From: Craspedostauros australis
Lineage: Eukaryota; Bacillariophyta; Bacillariophyceae; Mastogloiales; Achnanthaceae
NCBI GenBank assembly: GCA_026770025.1
Contig: JAMXDE010000015.1
Location: 1,364,001 to 1,428,000 of the forward strand
Reading direction: 5' to 3'
Length of the DNA stretch: 64,000 nucleotides
Below are positions 53,901 through 64,000 of this stretch, piece after piece. Below the pieces are notes generated by a model. That model ran no database searches. It had not been told where the DNA came from and worked only from the letters and a program-made list of their open reading frames with translations. Within the stretch, counting starts at the first letter, position 1. Each line of letters begins with the position of its first letter. The position numbers and the translations under genes were made by a program.

Positions 53901-54481
53901 CAGCGGCGATGCGTGGCCCAAGGCGTTGACATCATGCAATAAACCGTACATGATATGTGCAATTCTTGATTCTCCGAGCAAGAGTTTCAACGAATGCACG
54001 TGCCGATGTCAGTGTCCACGTGCGTGTCGAATCGGGAACTCGTAGAATACACAAACATGGAGTATTTCAGTACTGCAAGCAAGCAAACTCACCGCTTCTT
54101 GCCCATCTCCAAGAACTGCCCGTAGAGCTCGTGGACCTTGGGACTCTCCTCTTGCACCATCGTGGAGAGAATGCTCGTCAGCATGGAGATATCCGCCATG
54201 AGCGGCTCATCACGTCCTGTCAGCATGACACGCTGCGATGTCGGCGCTTCTTCTGGAATGATCGACTCCTGCTGCATGGCAACGGCGGCCGCCTCCTCCG
54301 TGGGGTCCGTGTTGCCGAAGACCTTGGCAATCGGATCGCCGCCACGCATGGCGCGCGTGCCGAAGATCTTGTGGATGCTGAAGCCATTGTTCATGCCATT
54401 GCTCTTCGATGCGCCCAGCGAGGTGGTGGCTGCCGCAGTGAGCAGCGCCAGTGTCGCGCTTCTCGTGAGATGGATCCTCAT
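50994..54481 (-). CDS. PEPC: Phosphoenolpyruvate carboxylase with a signal-peptide first exon
   Basis: Exons 54481-54093 and 53727-50994 are joined by a 365-nt intron (AAGCG|GTGAGT...CCTGCAG|TGCC, phase 2), giving 1040 residues. Exon 2 alone is open from an ATG at 53789, but its first codons are intron sequence; exon 1 supplies the missing PEPC N-terminus (EPLMADISMLTSIL, then VHELYGQFLEMGKKR). Motifs: TAHPTEVNRKS (about 247), GGDRDGNPNV (about 361), VGYSDSAKDAGRL (about 687), FHGKGGTVGRGGNP (about 726). It ends MKNSG, where most PEPCs end in NTG. It carboxylates PEP with bicarbonate to oxaloacetate. The N-terminus (MRIHLTRSATLALLTAAATT, then SLGASKS) looks like an ER signal without Phe at the cleavage site, suggesting the periplastidial or plastid-ER space rather than the stroma. 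Confidence 0.92.
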
Positions 54482-55143
54482 CTTGCCTCAATCTGTTGGC
54501 TTCTTTGATTTTATGATGGTGGTGGGAGAGATGAACAACATGCAACACTGCCAGTGAGAGAGGTGGAAGATCCAACAGCAATACTCGCGCGTGCTCTGCG
54601 ATGCTGCCGCCAACAAACGCAACTGCAATGAACGAAGGATGATCGTCAGTGGCCGAAAGTGCGGAGGTTCGCGATTTTGGTGAGTTGCGTTCTTGTTCCG
54701 ATGTTCGTTTTGGCGAAAGTTCAGAAGAGCCACGCAACCAAAAGATCCCTTTTCCAACACGATGCATTTTCGTCATGGTCTCGTTTCATTGGTTGATGAT
54801 CGTCATTAGGTTCGACGCACGAGTTCTGCGAGGTCGTAACCATATTGCTCTTGTTGACACCGACACGATTCCAAATTCCAAATTCCCTATCCATCAACAA
54901 CCGCCCAACAACACAGAAGCAGACGAAATGGATCGACCATGGCCAATCCCAAAATCCAGGCCGACACGGAACCGCAGAAACGGCATCCACCATCCCTGCC
55001 AAATGCCGTCTTGATGTGCTCAGTGTGAACCTTGTGCGACAACGTAACAGGCAACAGGCTGGACGCTCCACGCAGACAACGACAACCAACGACTGGCGCA
55101 TCGTAGAAGGCAGAACAGAGATCACGCTCAAATCTTTCACACC
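54482..55143. promoter_or_regulatory. Shared upstream region of divergent PEPC and uL1m genes
   Basis: These 662 bases lie between two divergent starts. No gene is supported; short Met-started frames overlap on both strands. I recognise no specific site. Confidence 0.4.
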
Positions 55144-56361
55144 ATGTTCTCACGAGCGCTGCACCGCGCAGCCATTATCCGCACACCGCAATTTGCCTCC
55201 TACGTCTCGAGGGCGCATCCGCAGAAGACACCAGAATTCGCGGTGCCGCAGGCATTCGAATCCATCCTGCAGGATACTCAAGATCGTATTGCTTTCCGTC
55301 AACAGAAATGGGAGCGCAATGCGCAAGCGAGGAAGGAGAAGCGTCTGAAGGAGGGAGCCGATGCGGTGCGTTGATTGGCGGTTCCTTCTTTCTTTGTTGG
55401 TGTGGCGTTGTGTGGCGTCATGTGCTTGGTTACCATATGATGAGGTCAGATAGTGCATGCAAGACCATTATTTCGATTTGTTCTGCGCAATCACAGCTGA
55501 GTGCATGGGGTCTCAAACGACATACTCGGAGGGTATCCTTCTTGTTCGCTTCATTCGTCCACGAAACCTCGATCCAATCCGTCGTCTCATTTCTTTCCTC
55601 CTCTCCTCCTCTCCTCCTCTCTCTATTCCATCATACTCGTACGAGTGCAGGCCAGCGCGGAGGATCAGGGTCCGTACAGAAATCAGGATGAGACGGTGTC
55701 GATGGCCATCAATCTCAACCTCGACCCGCGTCGACCGGGACAGGCGCTACGTGGCACCGTGGCCTTGCCGCATGGCACAGGCAAGAAGGTTTCCGTCATG
55801 GTCTTCACGGAGAATGCGGATCTGGCAAAGACGGCGAAGGAATCTGGAGGCGCGCTTCATGCCGGCGGAGAAGAGCTCATTGACCAGATCGCCAATGGAG
55901 AAGTCACTGTCGACAACCTCGACCGATCTCTGGCGACCCAGGAGATCATGCCGAAGCTCTCCAAGGCACTCGCGAGGGTGCTGGGACCGCGCGGTCTCAT
56001 GCCCAATCCCAAAGTCGGCACGCTCTTCACGGACGCCGACGAATTGCTGCAGAGTTTGCAGCAACAATCGCAGAACGTGCAGTACCGCACCGAAAAATCG
56101 GGCATCGTGCATGTTCCCATCGGAAAGGCCAGCTTCGGTCTCGATAAGCTCGTCGACAATGCGCGGTCAGTCTGCAAGGAACTGCAATCCGTCAAACCGG
56201 ACAAGTACGGCAAGGGCAAATCCGGCAAGAAGATGGGAAAGAATGTCAGGTACTGGCTGCGGGCGTCGGTGTCGGCCACGCAGGGACGTGGCGTTCGGTT
56301 GGATATGCGGACGGTCGATCCGTCTTCGCCTTATTTCATGAAGGATCCCGACAGTATGTGA
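55144..56361 (+). CDS. MRPL1: Mitochondrial ribosomal protein uL1m
   Basis: Exons 55144-55365 and 55651-56361 (intron 55366-55650, GCG|GTGCGT...GTGCAG|GCC, phase 0) give 310 residues. The intron has a long CTCCTCTC pyrimidine tract before the acceptor. The N-terminus (MFSRALHRAAIIRTPQFASY) is a mitochondrial presequence. The L1 domain starts near MAINLNLDPRRPGQALRGTV and carries the uL1 signature ALARVLGPRGLMPNPKVGT. uL1 forms the mobile L1 stalk that binds 23S-type rRNA near the E site. A plastid location is possible but less likely, because no ER signal precedes the basic presequence. Confidence 0.9.
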
Positions 56362-56494
56362 TGAGCGTGAAGTGAGGAACAACGCGTCTAGCTCGTTTGA
56401 TATGGAGAAGAGTCTTATATCATACGATCCGTATTCCATCGTAGTCTATCTATTAGAGTGGGACCCCCCTTGAACTGTTGAGCTCATGCTCAAA

Positions 56495-57605
56495 TCATTC
56501 GCATTGCTGCCGAAGTTTCAGTTTCAGAACTTCCACCTTGCAATCAGCTCCCCAGCTTCCATACAAACGAATCGCCTGGTCGAAGCACTTGTATGCTGTC
56601 GTTGAGCTATCGTGGATAGCATTGAGATGCTGACACTCTTCAGTACGCGCGATGAGCGGAAGGTCTTCTCAATGGCAGGCAACCTTCTCGGCCGCCGAAC
56701 GGATGTATGCGACAATGACGAAGGATTGCCGGTTGAGCAGAACGTGCGCCTTGGCCCCCAGGTCTGTGATGTAGCTGCTGAGCAACACATCGTTGGCGGA
56801 TTGGTTGTCCTGACTGTTGGTGATACTGCTGTTATTGCTATTGCTATCGCCGTTGCTATTGCTGTTGATGCTGCTTTGGTGTCTGGTGTGACTTGACCCT
56901 TTGGGACCTCTCATGGCGCTGACTCCCACTGTGGTATTCACGATGTTGCTCGTTTCCATGTGTACGTACTCGTACTTGTGTTTGCCTTCGGGGGAGTACG
57001 ATGAAGGAATGGGATGGTGATGTGTAGAACAGCCTTGGAGAGCAGAAGGGCATCACAGAACAGAAATGGAACAAACACGTCGACGGCACAAAGCACATCA
57101 CGCAAGAGTACCACACACAAGAGGTCACCATGGAACCATCACTCGCGAGACCAGCACACGACATGCAATGCACAGAGCGGAGATCCGCGATTCCTCCCGT
57201 CCTCTTCGTGCCGGTCACGATCATCCCTTGCGCCATAGCTGATGACACGAACGGGGCCGTTGCTTGTGTCCTCTCCCTCCTGGAGGCAGAACAATCCTCA
57301 TCCGTGATGGCACATGGTCCATCTTGTGGCTTTCGGCCCTCCTGATGCTTTGACAGCACAAGGGGAGCAATTGTGCCTGCTGCCGAGACGCGGCTCTGCC
57401 ACGAGCGCAGTCGTCGTCGACGTTTTGGCACATCGACGCGATGGAAAAGCTCAAAGATCTTGGAGCTGCAAAGTCATCGTTGCGTCTGTTGTGATGATGC
57501 CGATGGCTCTGACACGTGATGCTCTCCCACTGCTCTCGATCGTGCTGCTTTCATCACTGTTGCATCAGTCTCTCTTGCCTCTGCAAGTAGATCGTATTGA
57601 ACCAT
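56495..57605 (-). pseudogene. Multi-exon locus of unknown family with in-frame TGA
   Basis: On the minus strand a frame with an ATG at 57605 (MVQYDLLAEARETDATVMKA) runs about 43 codons to a stop (QQTQR then TGA); the same register is then open from before 57431 down to 56856, but another register (DDFAAPRSLSFSIASMCQN) is equally plausible, so the exon structure is unclear. Further on, a frame open from about 56990 (KHKYEYVHMETSNIV) contains an Asn/Ser-rich stretch, then YITDLGAKAHVLLNRQ. It meets TGA at 56671-56669 and continues protein-like (STTAYKCFDQAIRLYGSWG) to a stop at 56495. I do not recognise the protein. As in the CHMP7 locus, the TGA at 56671 would be explained by one C-to-T change from CGA. 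Confidence 0.4.
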
Positions 57606-58371
57606 CCATCAGAACACCTTCCGCTGTGTTGTGACCCAAGTCTGGACGTGTTCTGTTTCGTTTGATCCTTGTCACAAGATTTTGGCGCCAAGAGTGGCGC
57701 ATCCCCTCAATCTGCAAATGCAAGAAAATCAAGCCTCGTCACACGCCAATAGCGATGGAGTGCGGAGTGCGGAGCAGCAAGGATCTCTCTCTCTCTCTCT
57801 CTCTCTCTGGAGAAGCCATGGCAAACAATGGAACCACCCTCCATTCTGCAGTCGCGGAGACTCCTCCCTCAAGATCAGCTGGTGTGGAAGCAAAGTGGAC
57901 AAGAAGTCGACGGTCTGTTGTTTGTTGCGATGATGGCTCTGGACCCGTCCAACCACGAGTACGTGCGTCTTCTCTTGTTGTGTCTCTCACATTTTTTAGC
58001 GTGTGATGAATGTGGATCCCCTGTGACACGACTGGAAACACGGTCTGCCATCCAGCCGATGCGACTAACTCGACCGTGAGATTAAATCGAAGTTGTCCAG
58101 ACGAACCAAGTTCTCAATTCCACAAAACCTTGCGGTGTGGTGATGTGGCATGTGGATCGTTGTGTGTTGGCGGATACCATCTCGCCTCGGTGCCAACACA
58201 CCACCACCACACAAACCCGACCAAGAAGGCGAAAGAAAGGAACAGCACATGGTATCCATAAAACCACATCCAAGCACCCGCGCATCCACACTCTCACACA
58301 GCCAAGCCGATAGCCATCCACAGATTCCCACAATTCCAAGTTGACACATCAGCAACTACGTGTCAAGCAAC
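57606..58371. other. Intergenic, with a (TC)n run
   Basis: A dinucleotide run lies at 57784-57808. The rest is the upstream region of the RRM gene. No gene is seen. Confidence 0.45.
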
Positions 58372-61242
58372 ATGTACTCGTTGCGACAGAAGATCCTGCA
58401 GCAACGCAGCCTGAAGGCCATTGCAGCTGCGAGAACGCGTCCTCGTATTGCGGTCTCTTCGTCATCAGCGGCATCATTGACAACGTTGTCATCGCTCACG
58501 CGCAGCAGGGCCGTTGCCTCATGGCCACAGGAGCATCATTACGTGCGTTGCTTCACTTCGCAGCCGTTGACAACGCCATCCGTGGCACCGGCTGCAGCAG
58601 GAACGGAAGCTGCTGAGCTGGAGCGCAGCACCCTGCCTCTCGCGAGCATCCTTTCGCACGATGATCTCGATGATATTGACGGCCAACATGCTAATGCTAA
58701 TGCCAATTTTGAAGGCGCAGACGAGATGATATGGTTGGACAGTCTCAATGATGCCCCATTGAATCAGGACCATGCGCTGGATGATTCGGAATCCAATCCT
58801 TCTCCAGCCTCCACGGCCTTCTCTGTGGCACCCACGAGAACTGCAGGCACCAATGGCACAAGGAGTGCAAGTCCAAGTGCTGCACCGTCCCAGGCAAGCA
58901 CCAGCACGAGCACAAAGACGAAATGGGTCAAAGATGATCCATTTAACAGCATGATGCAGCAACAGCATCAACAACAACAACAACATCAACAACACACTGG
59001 ACGCGTGCCACTGCATCAAAACCACGAGTACGCTGACCAGCTCAGCCAAACCGTTCATACCAATAGTGTAGTCGAGGGGTGGTTTGACAACTACATCATC
59101 GCCAAGCATCCCATCGTCAAGCTCCTATGGATCGCCAAGCTGGAGGAAAAGATGGCTTCATCCAACCGCAAGGAACCCGCACATATCGTGCTGGAAAAGC
59201 TGACCAGAAACAAATCCATCGATGCTGATTTGCGGAAGGAATTTCTTGCCTTCGTATCACCCCACAGGTATGGCAACAGCGACCACACCAGCGACGCCAC
59301 CAGTGCCGGTCGGCAACAGCAGAGCGCGGATGCCGCACACTCTGTCCGCACTGACTATTCAGACTACACAGCCAACCAAGACAATGACAACTGGAAGCAA
59401 TTCGTGCCAACCCTCATGGAGCTGCGAGAAGAGTTCGCCCACAACCGTCTCATCTTCGGCCGCGCCTCCTTCCGCACCATGTGCAAGCAGCTGCGTGCCC
59501 AAAACGCAGTCTACCGCAATGCGCAACTTTCCGAGCAGGAAGACCAAGGCGAGCAAACGGAAGCTGTGGAAGAGGTGCCAACTGCTGAATCGTATCGCAG
59601 CAGCCGAGTTGAACGACGCAAGAAGGGTTCCACCACACCCGACATGGATGCGTGGCGCCTCAATTGGACGACGCTCGCGCATGGACGCAAGACGAGGAAA
59701 GAGCTGACGCAAGAAGCAGAGGTCATGGCGCAGCGTCTCACAGCCAGCATGCCGCACAAATACTGCGAGGACTACATGAACAACTTGTCTACCATCCTTG
59801 CAAAGCTGCAGCAACGCAAGAAAGAAGAGGAGGAGGCATCGGACGGCATGGATGGAGATGATCTTGAAGGCGACACGAAGCCGACATACAAATCAAAGGG
59901 AGCGCGTCATTCGATACAGAATGCGTTGCTGTTTCACACCAAGGAGCACGGCCACCTCGTCGCGTCCGACCTCGCCGAGTTCTTTTACCTCAACCTGCCG
60001 CACATCCGGCCGATGTATCAGCTGTTGGAACGTTTCTACACAGATTCCGCAGCGCAAACGACAATGAAGACGACGTTGCTGACCAGCGACGAGGATTTCG
60101 AAAAGCTTTCCGACGGCACGCATCGCACCATCGACATTGAGGAGACCATCACGAATTCGGGCGTCGTGCTCGAGTTTGTCCAAGCCGCATCGGCCGAACC
60201 CAAGATCGTCGAATCGAAGGCGAAGTGGGAGGAACACAGGACGAAAATCATCGATGCGGTTCGTTCCATCCAGTCCATGCTGCAGCATGAGGAGCATATG
60301 CAGTTTCTGGATCAGCCGTCTGATATCGCGCTGGCCCGGATGGAACGGCAGTCGCAGCTCGACGAGGAGATTCTGGAGACCGTCCATGATGCCAGTGCCG
60401 AGTCGACTGTCACGACACAGGGCCACACGATCCTCGACGACATCACGAAGACAGGCAGGCCCAGGAAGGGCACTGCTGCGCACATCCGTTTCGATGTGAT
60501 CCAGATGGATCCTGATTGGAATCCAACCGCCGACGAGCTGCTACCTGCATCGGATAGCCTCGCGGACAGCGCTTTGGAGCTGCCCGATGTCTGTCCCAGC
60601 GACCGCCTCCTGTTCCTGGACAACCTCCCGATCGACATAACGCCCGAGGATCTGCGCAACGTTCTGGCAGCGTGGGGACCCATCGAAGGTCTGCACATCT
60701 TCAACCAGCGGCTGGATTTGGACCCGGGCCGCCGCAAAATCCACGGCCGCAAGATTGTGAGACCCACCAATATGCGTGACCGATCCTGGAAACGCCCCCG
60801 CACGCCGCTGTACGCCATGGTGGTGTTCAAGGATGCCGAGCACTGCAAGCGCGCCAGTGATCAGCATCTGAATATCTTTGGCATGCTGTTCGACAACCAC
60901 GTGATGGTGGCGCACGCCGCGCACAACAATCAGCGTCTTTTCATCGAGGACATTGCCACGTCGGATCACAACGCCATCGAACGCTGGGTCAACGACGTGT
61001 TGGGACCGCAGCTCTTCGCCAGCCTCGATCAACAGCCCAAGGCCAGGCGCGGACCCAAGTTCTCCATGACGAGCCTCACGATCGATCTGCCGACGACGGA
61101 AGCCGCGTACTGGGCCTTCCAGCGATTGTCGCGATCGAAGCCCTTGCAGACGGAGGACGGCATCCCTCTCTTCTCCTCCGTCCAGTGGTTCCCAACTCCC
61201 AAAGATGCCGTGAAGTATTGGACGCGCAAACTTAATTACTAG
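58372..61242 (+). CDS. Large mitochondrial-type protein with a C-terminal RRM-like domain
   Basis: This intronless protein has 956 residues from the ATG at 58372; the frame opens four codons earlier at GTG. The N-terminus (MYSLRQKILQQRSLKAIAAA) is basic and amphipathic, as in a mitochondrial presequence, and is followed by RCFTSQP. A Gln/His-rich run (about 196-215) and acidic segments lie in the first half; the middle is mostly helical and charged. Near residue 745 an RRM-type strand appears (DRLLFLDNLPIDITPEDLRN) with a second strand LYAMVVFKDAEHCKRAS about 75 residues later; the loop between them is unusually long and basic (GRRKIHGRKIVRP). It is probably an organellar RNA-binding protein, and the exact role is unknown. 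Plastid targeting is less likely since no ER signal is present. Confidence 0.7.
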   Translation: MYSLRQKILQQRSLKAIAAARTRPRIAVSSSSAASLTTLSSLTRSRAVASWPQEHHYVRCFTSQPLTTPSVAPAAAGTEAAELERSTLPLASILSHDDLDDIDGQHANANANFEGADEMIWLDSLNDAPLNQDHALDDSESNPSPASTAFSVAPTRTAGTNGTRSASPSAAPSQASTSTSTKTKWVKDDPFNSMMQQQHQQQQQHQQHTGRVPLHQNHEYADQLSQTVHTNSVVEGWFDNYIIAKHPIVKLLWIAKLEEKMASSNRKEPAHIVLEKLTRNKSIDADLRKEFLAFVSPHRYGNSDHTSDATSAGRQQQSADAAHSVRTDYSDYTANQDNDNWKQFVPTLMELREEFAHNRLIFGRASFRTMCKQLRAQNAVYRNAQLSEQEDQGEQTEAVEEVPTAESYRSSRVERRKKGSTTPDMDAWRLNWTTLAHGRKTRKELTQEAEVMAQRLTASMPHKYCEDYMNNLSTILAKLQQRKKEEEEASDGMDGDDLEGDTKPTYKSKGARHSIQNALLFHTKEHGHLVASDLAEFFYLNLPHIRPMYQLLERFYTDSAAQTTMKTTLLTSDEDFEKLSDGTHRTIDIEETITNSGVVLEFVQAASAEPKIVESKAKWEEHRTKIIDAVRSIQSMLQHEEHMQFLDQPSDIALARMERQSQLDEEILETVHDASAESTVTTQGHTILDDITKTGRPRKGTAAHIRFDVIQMDPDWNPTADELLPASDSLADSALELPDVCPSDRLLFLDNLPIDITPEDLRNVLAAWGPIEGLHIFNQRLDLDPGRRKIHGRKIVRPTNMRDRSWKRPRTPLYAMVVFKDAEHCKRASDQHLNIFGMLFDNHVMVAHAAHNNQRLFIEDIATSDHNAIERWVNDVLGPQLFASLDQQPKARRGPKFSMTSLTIDLPTTEAAYWAFQRLSRSKPLQTEDGIPLFSSVQWFPTPKDAVKYWTRKLNY

Positions 61243-62681
61243 CTAGCCGAGAGGAAGCAGAGAACTCGGAACAACAGAACGCAAGCGTATTGGTGTGTAT
61301 AGTGTGTATGGTAGCATTGCCATGAGCAACACTGTTGCTGAGATGGCGGTGTTGGGCAACTCCCTCTCTCTCTCTGGAGAGTGGAATCGACCGTCACCAC
61401 CACAGATCAAATCGTGCCTCTGCGTGCATGGTGCATACATACATAAATACCTGCCACCCAGATGTATGCTACGACCTGCGCATCGATGAGGATCATGTTA
61501 GCGTGTGTGCCAGTTGCCCCACTTGTTGTATCTGTTTTCGAGAGCTGCCTTGGGTATCTTCGTCGACCTGGAGAGAGCCATTTCTCCACAATTAGGTGAA
61601 CAACCTTGCAAAGTCGACATACCAAACTACACCATTTGTATTGACGACAGAGAGGATCTGATAATCTCTGCGTCCCTCCATTGATAGATAGATGAGATAG
61701 AGAGGAATGGGACGGGACGAGAAGCAAGGTTGCACTTGCAACCACGCATTCTCGCAGAGTACGCGAAGAGTCGTCATCAGGAACTTGTGTGCACTTGCAT
61801 CAAGGAGATAACTCCTGCTCCACAACACAAATGTGACGATGGGGTCTGGAAGAAACAACTACTTTCTCACAACCGCCACAGATTCAAAACCGAACTGCCG
61901 GATTTTTTCGGTATGCGGAGTCTACGCTACTCTAACCACGATTGTGGCGGATCAAGTTGGGTGCATCATGTCGCTGACTGAGACACGCAGGAGGAATTCG
62001 TGTTGTCGGCAACGTTATTTTCGCTTCCGCTCTCTTTGGTGGCGACGCGTCATCGCAGAGTGCTTCAACGTTATGCCAACGAGTGTCCGATCGCTGGTTT
62101 GGTTGTCTCTTTCCACGAAAGACGCGTATAGCGAGTACGTGAACCCGTCGGAAGTGAGAAACAACGACAGTTGGAATCCTTCGTGTTGTCATCATGAACA
62201 CAATCGAAGAAAGGAAAAGAGGAAATTTGTGGCCACGCAAATCACGCAAGATCGTGTGATGGATTTATTGTAGAACACACGCAAAACACAGATCATGGGG
62301 TCGTGCACATCAGAACGAAGGCGGAAAGATTCTGCGCCTCCATCTCTCAGCATGGTGGCTGAGCACAAAAAGAGTTTGGTTGCTGACACCATCACATCAA
62401 GAACCTCACAATCCTTGACACCCATCAAATCCACGGTTCCACACAATTCCACGCTTGGCACCGAAGAGTGAAACGAGGACGCATCTGCTTACAGAAGTAG
62501 ATTGAGTTAAGTTGAGTTAAGTTGAGTAGAGTAGAGTCGAGCAGAGTACTCAACAGCATTGCACTTTGTTCCATTCGAGTCTCCGTAACACACTCCCGAC
62601 CACTTCTATTCCAACAACAACAGCGGCACCAGTCGCAACAGTCGCAACAACAATAGCAGCAGCAGCAACAGAATCGCCACC
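61243..62681. other. Long intergenic region, nothing recognised
   Basis: The longest frame (61833-62273) is Arg/Cys-rich without domain features. A repeated AGTTGAGT(T/A)AAGTTGAGT motif at about 62504-62535 and CAACAACAGC repeats at 62612-62670 form the leader of the SWEET gene. Confidence 0.5.
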
Positions 62682-63791
62682 ATGACGGGCTTCTTCGCAA
62701 ACTTCTTCACAGCGCAGACTCTGTTCGGCTACGTGTGTCCCTTCCTGGGATGCATCATCGCCAGCGCCATGTTCGCCGCGCCCATCTCGGATCTGCGGAA
62801 GGCCCTGCTGCGCGGATCTTTCGCAGAACTCAATCCCTTCCCGTGGACCGTGATGACGGGCAACTGTCTGGGTTGGTGCATCTACGCGTACTACAAGCAC
62901 GATCCCTTCGTCCTGGCGTCCAACCTGCCCGGTCTCGTGCTCTCCATCTGGCTGAATTGCGGAGCCGCCAAGCTGCAGTACCTCGAGCGGCTGCAGGCCC
63001 AACGGAGGGACAATCCCAACCACCACCTCATCACGCAGCCCAACGGCAGCACGGGCGCCTACAGCACAGTCACGTCTGCGATGGGAAGGGGGCATGCCAC
63101 GAGCAACAACCGAGCTGCCAACACCAGCGGCATTCCGCCCGCATTCCACGATGCGTCGCCGCCGCTCGAACTCAACGAGGACCAGAGCACGATCCACGCC
63201 TACAACGAAACCTCCGGACTCATCAACAAGCAATTCGAGTCCCTCATCTGCACATCGCAGGAGGTCTGGATGCTGCGCGTCATCGTCGTGTGGTGCTGCA
63301 TTCTGATTTGGGTTGGATGGATCCTGCCGGATCTCGCCCTGGCCCACCACAACGGCTCGCCCTACGTCCTGTCCTCCAATCACCATCAGCACACGGCCAA
63401 CCTCCAGGCCAACACGGTCGGCTTGATCGTCAACCTCAATCTCATATTCTTCTACGGCGCGCCGCTGCAGAGCATGAAGGAGGTGGTCGCGACCAAGAAT
63501 TCTGCCTCCATCCACCGCCCCACCATGTTCATGAACTGGCTCAACAGCACCTTCTGGATGCTCTACGGTTTCTCGCAGAACGATCCCGTCATTTACGTGC
63601 CCAACTTGCTGGGATTGGGACTGGGTTTGTCGCAGGCCATCCTCTGCGGGTTCTACCCCGTCTGCAACGACCCCAACGCGGCCATGTTCCAGTCGGAGCG
63701 CACAGTGGAAGAACCCAACACGCGAATGCGCTCCACGAGCAGCGAATCCATCGTCGCCGAACAGCAGCACTACACCGAATCGACGAATTAG
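62682..63791 (+). CDS. SWEET: SWEET-type sugar transporter
   Basis: This intronless protein has 369 residues, with the ATG in good context (CGCCACCATGACG). The first MtN3/saliva triple-helix repeat covers about 10-100, with LNPFPWTVMTGNCLGWCIYA followed by ASNLPGLVLSIWLN. A long hydrophilic loop (about 105-190) rich in Asn, Ser and Gln follows. The linker helix is near 200-220 (LRVIVVWCCILIWVGWILPD), and the second repeat covers about 250-330 (RPTMFMNWLNSTFWMLYGF, then VPNLLGLGLGLSQAILCGFY). SWEETs are seven-helix uniporters moving sugars across plasma or vacuolar membranes. The extended inter-repeat loop makes it longer than most plant SWEETs, which are about 240-300 residues. The C-terminal tail is Ser/Thr-rich and cytosolic. 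Confidence 0.9.
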   Translation: MTGFFANFFTAQTLFGYVCPFLGCIIASAMFAAPISDLRKALLRGSFAELNPFPWTVMTGNCLGWCIYAYYKHDPFVLASNLPGLVLSIWLNCGAAKLQYLERLQAQRRDNPNHHLITQPNGSTGAYSTVTSAMGRGHATSNNRAANTSGIPPAFHDASPPLELNEDQSTIHAYNETSGLINKQFESLICTSQEVWMLRVIVVWCCILIWVGWILPDLALAHHNGSPYVLSSNHHQHTANLQANTVGLIVNLNLIFFYGAPLQSMKEVVATKNSASIHRPTMFMNWLNSTFWMLYGFSQNDPVIYVPNLLGLGLGLSQAILCGFYPVCNDPNAAMFQSERTVEEPNTRMRSTSSESIVAEQQHYTESTN

Positions 63792-64000
63792 ACTCGTTTG
63801 GGTGGACGGCTCTTCTTGTATCTTAGCAATAGTATGATAAATCGTAGCAGATGTAGTAGAATTGGGAATGGAAAGTGAAGGGAAGTGCTCAGATAATACA
63901 TTACTCTACTCTGCTGTACGCTAGTCTGCTCTATTACATGCTGAATGGATCGCTGTGCAATTAAGTTGGACTGTATGTATGTAGAATACTTGAGTACTCC
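63792..64000. other. 3' flank of the SWEET gene
   Basis: Nothing recognised in the last 209 bases. Confidence 0.5.

Noticed and set aside
53687..53962. Alternative first exon for PEPC (MKIDDGNNSIPKW)
   Set aside because: It lies inside the 365-nt intron, its donors are out of phase with the acceptor at 53727, and the exon at 54093-54481 restores the family N-terminus exactly.

Overview
The window looks like nuclear DNA of a photosynthetic stramenopile, most likely a diatom. The genes have GT-AG introns of about 60 to 430 nt. Two proteins carry the C-terminal DVLLGRG block typical of diatom DUF6824 proteins. Two near-identical proteins begin with a signal peptide followed by an A|FF site like the 'ASAFAP' plastid-targeting motif of algae with complex red plastids. 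A phosphoenolpyruvate carboxylase has a signal-peptide exon, and there is a Ser/Lys/Thr/Pro-rich secreted protein of the kind seen in diatom walls. I found no tRNA, rRNA or CRISPR array.

Layout. 1-3.4 kb is non-coding and full of short tandem repeats. 3.5-6.3 kb holds an unrecognised multi-exon gene with a probable one-base frameshift and a 19-residue repeat. 6.6-14.0 kb contains two copies of a 2-kb block, each with an intron-containing gene for a predicted plastid protein, separated by repeat and LTR-like debris and a broken minus-strand gene. 14.4-21.1 kb is ordinary: Mic60 (minus), a MOT1-type molybdate transporter (plus) and a membrane-anchored histidine-acid-phosphatase-like protein (minus). 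22.0-26.1 kb has two tandem CRAL-TRIO/DUF6824 paralogues. 26.5-34.2 kb has a flavin-reductase-like protein, the T/P/S/K-rich secreted protein, a Golgi-type sulfotransferase and a coiled-coil protein.

34.9-48.6 kb is the mobile part. It has two copies of a 1.3-kb block encoding a secreted CIA30-like protein, separated by a 3.2-kb element with terminal inverted repeats. A cluster of long hairpins follows, then a 6.0-kb element with 147-bp terminal inverted repeats encoding a 1215-residue DDE-transposase-like protein.

49.0-64.0 kb returns to housekeeping genes: a CHMP7 (ESCRT-III) gene broken by three in-frame TGA codons and a frameshift, two-exon PEP carboxylase, mitochondrial ribosomal protein uL1, a second TGA-interrupted locus, a mitochondrial RRM protein and a SWEET sugar transporter.

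Exon joins were worked out from splice-site phase and protein continuity. Several open frames begin at TTG or GTG; I moved those starts to the first ATG. Family calls rest on motif recognition alone, with no database search.
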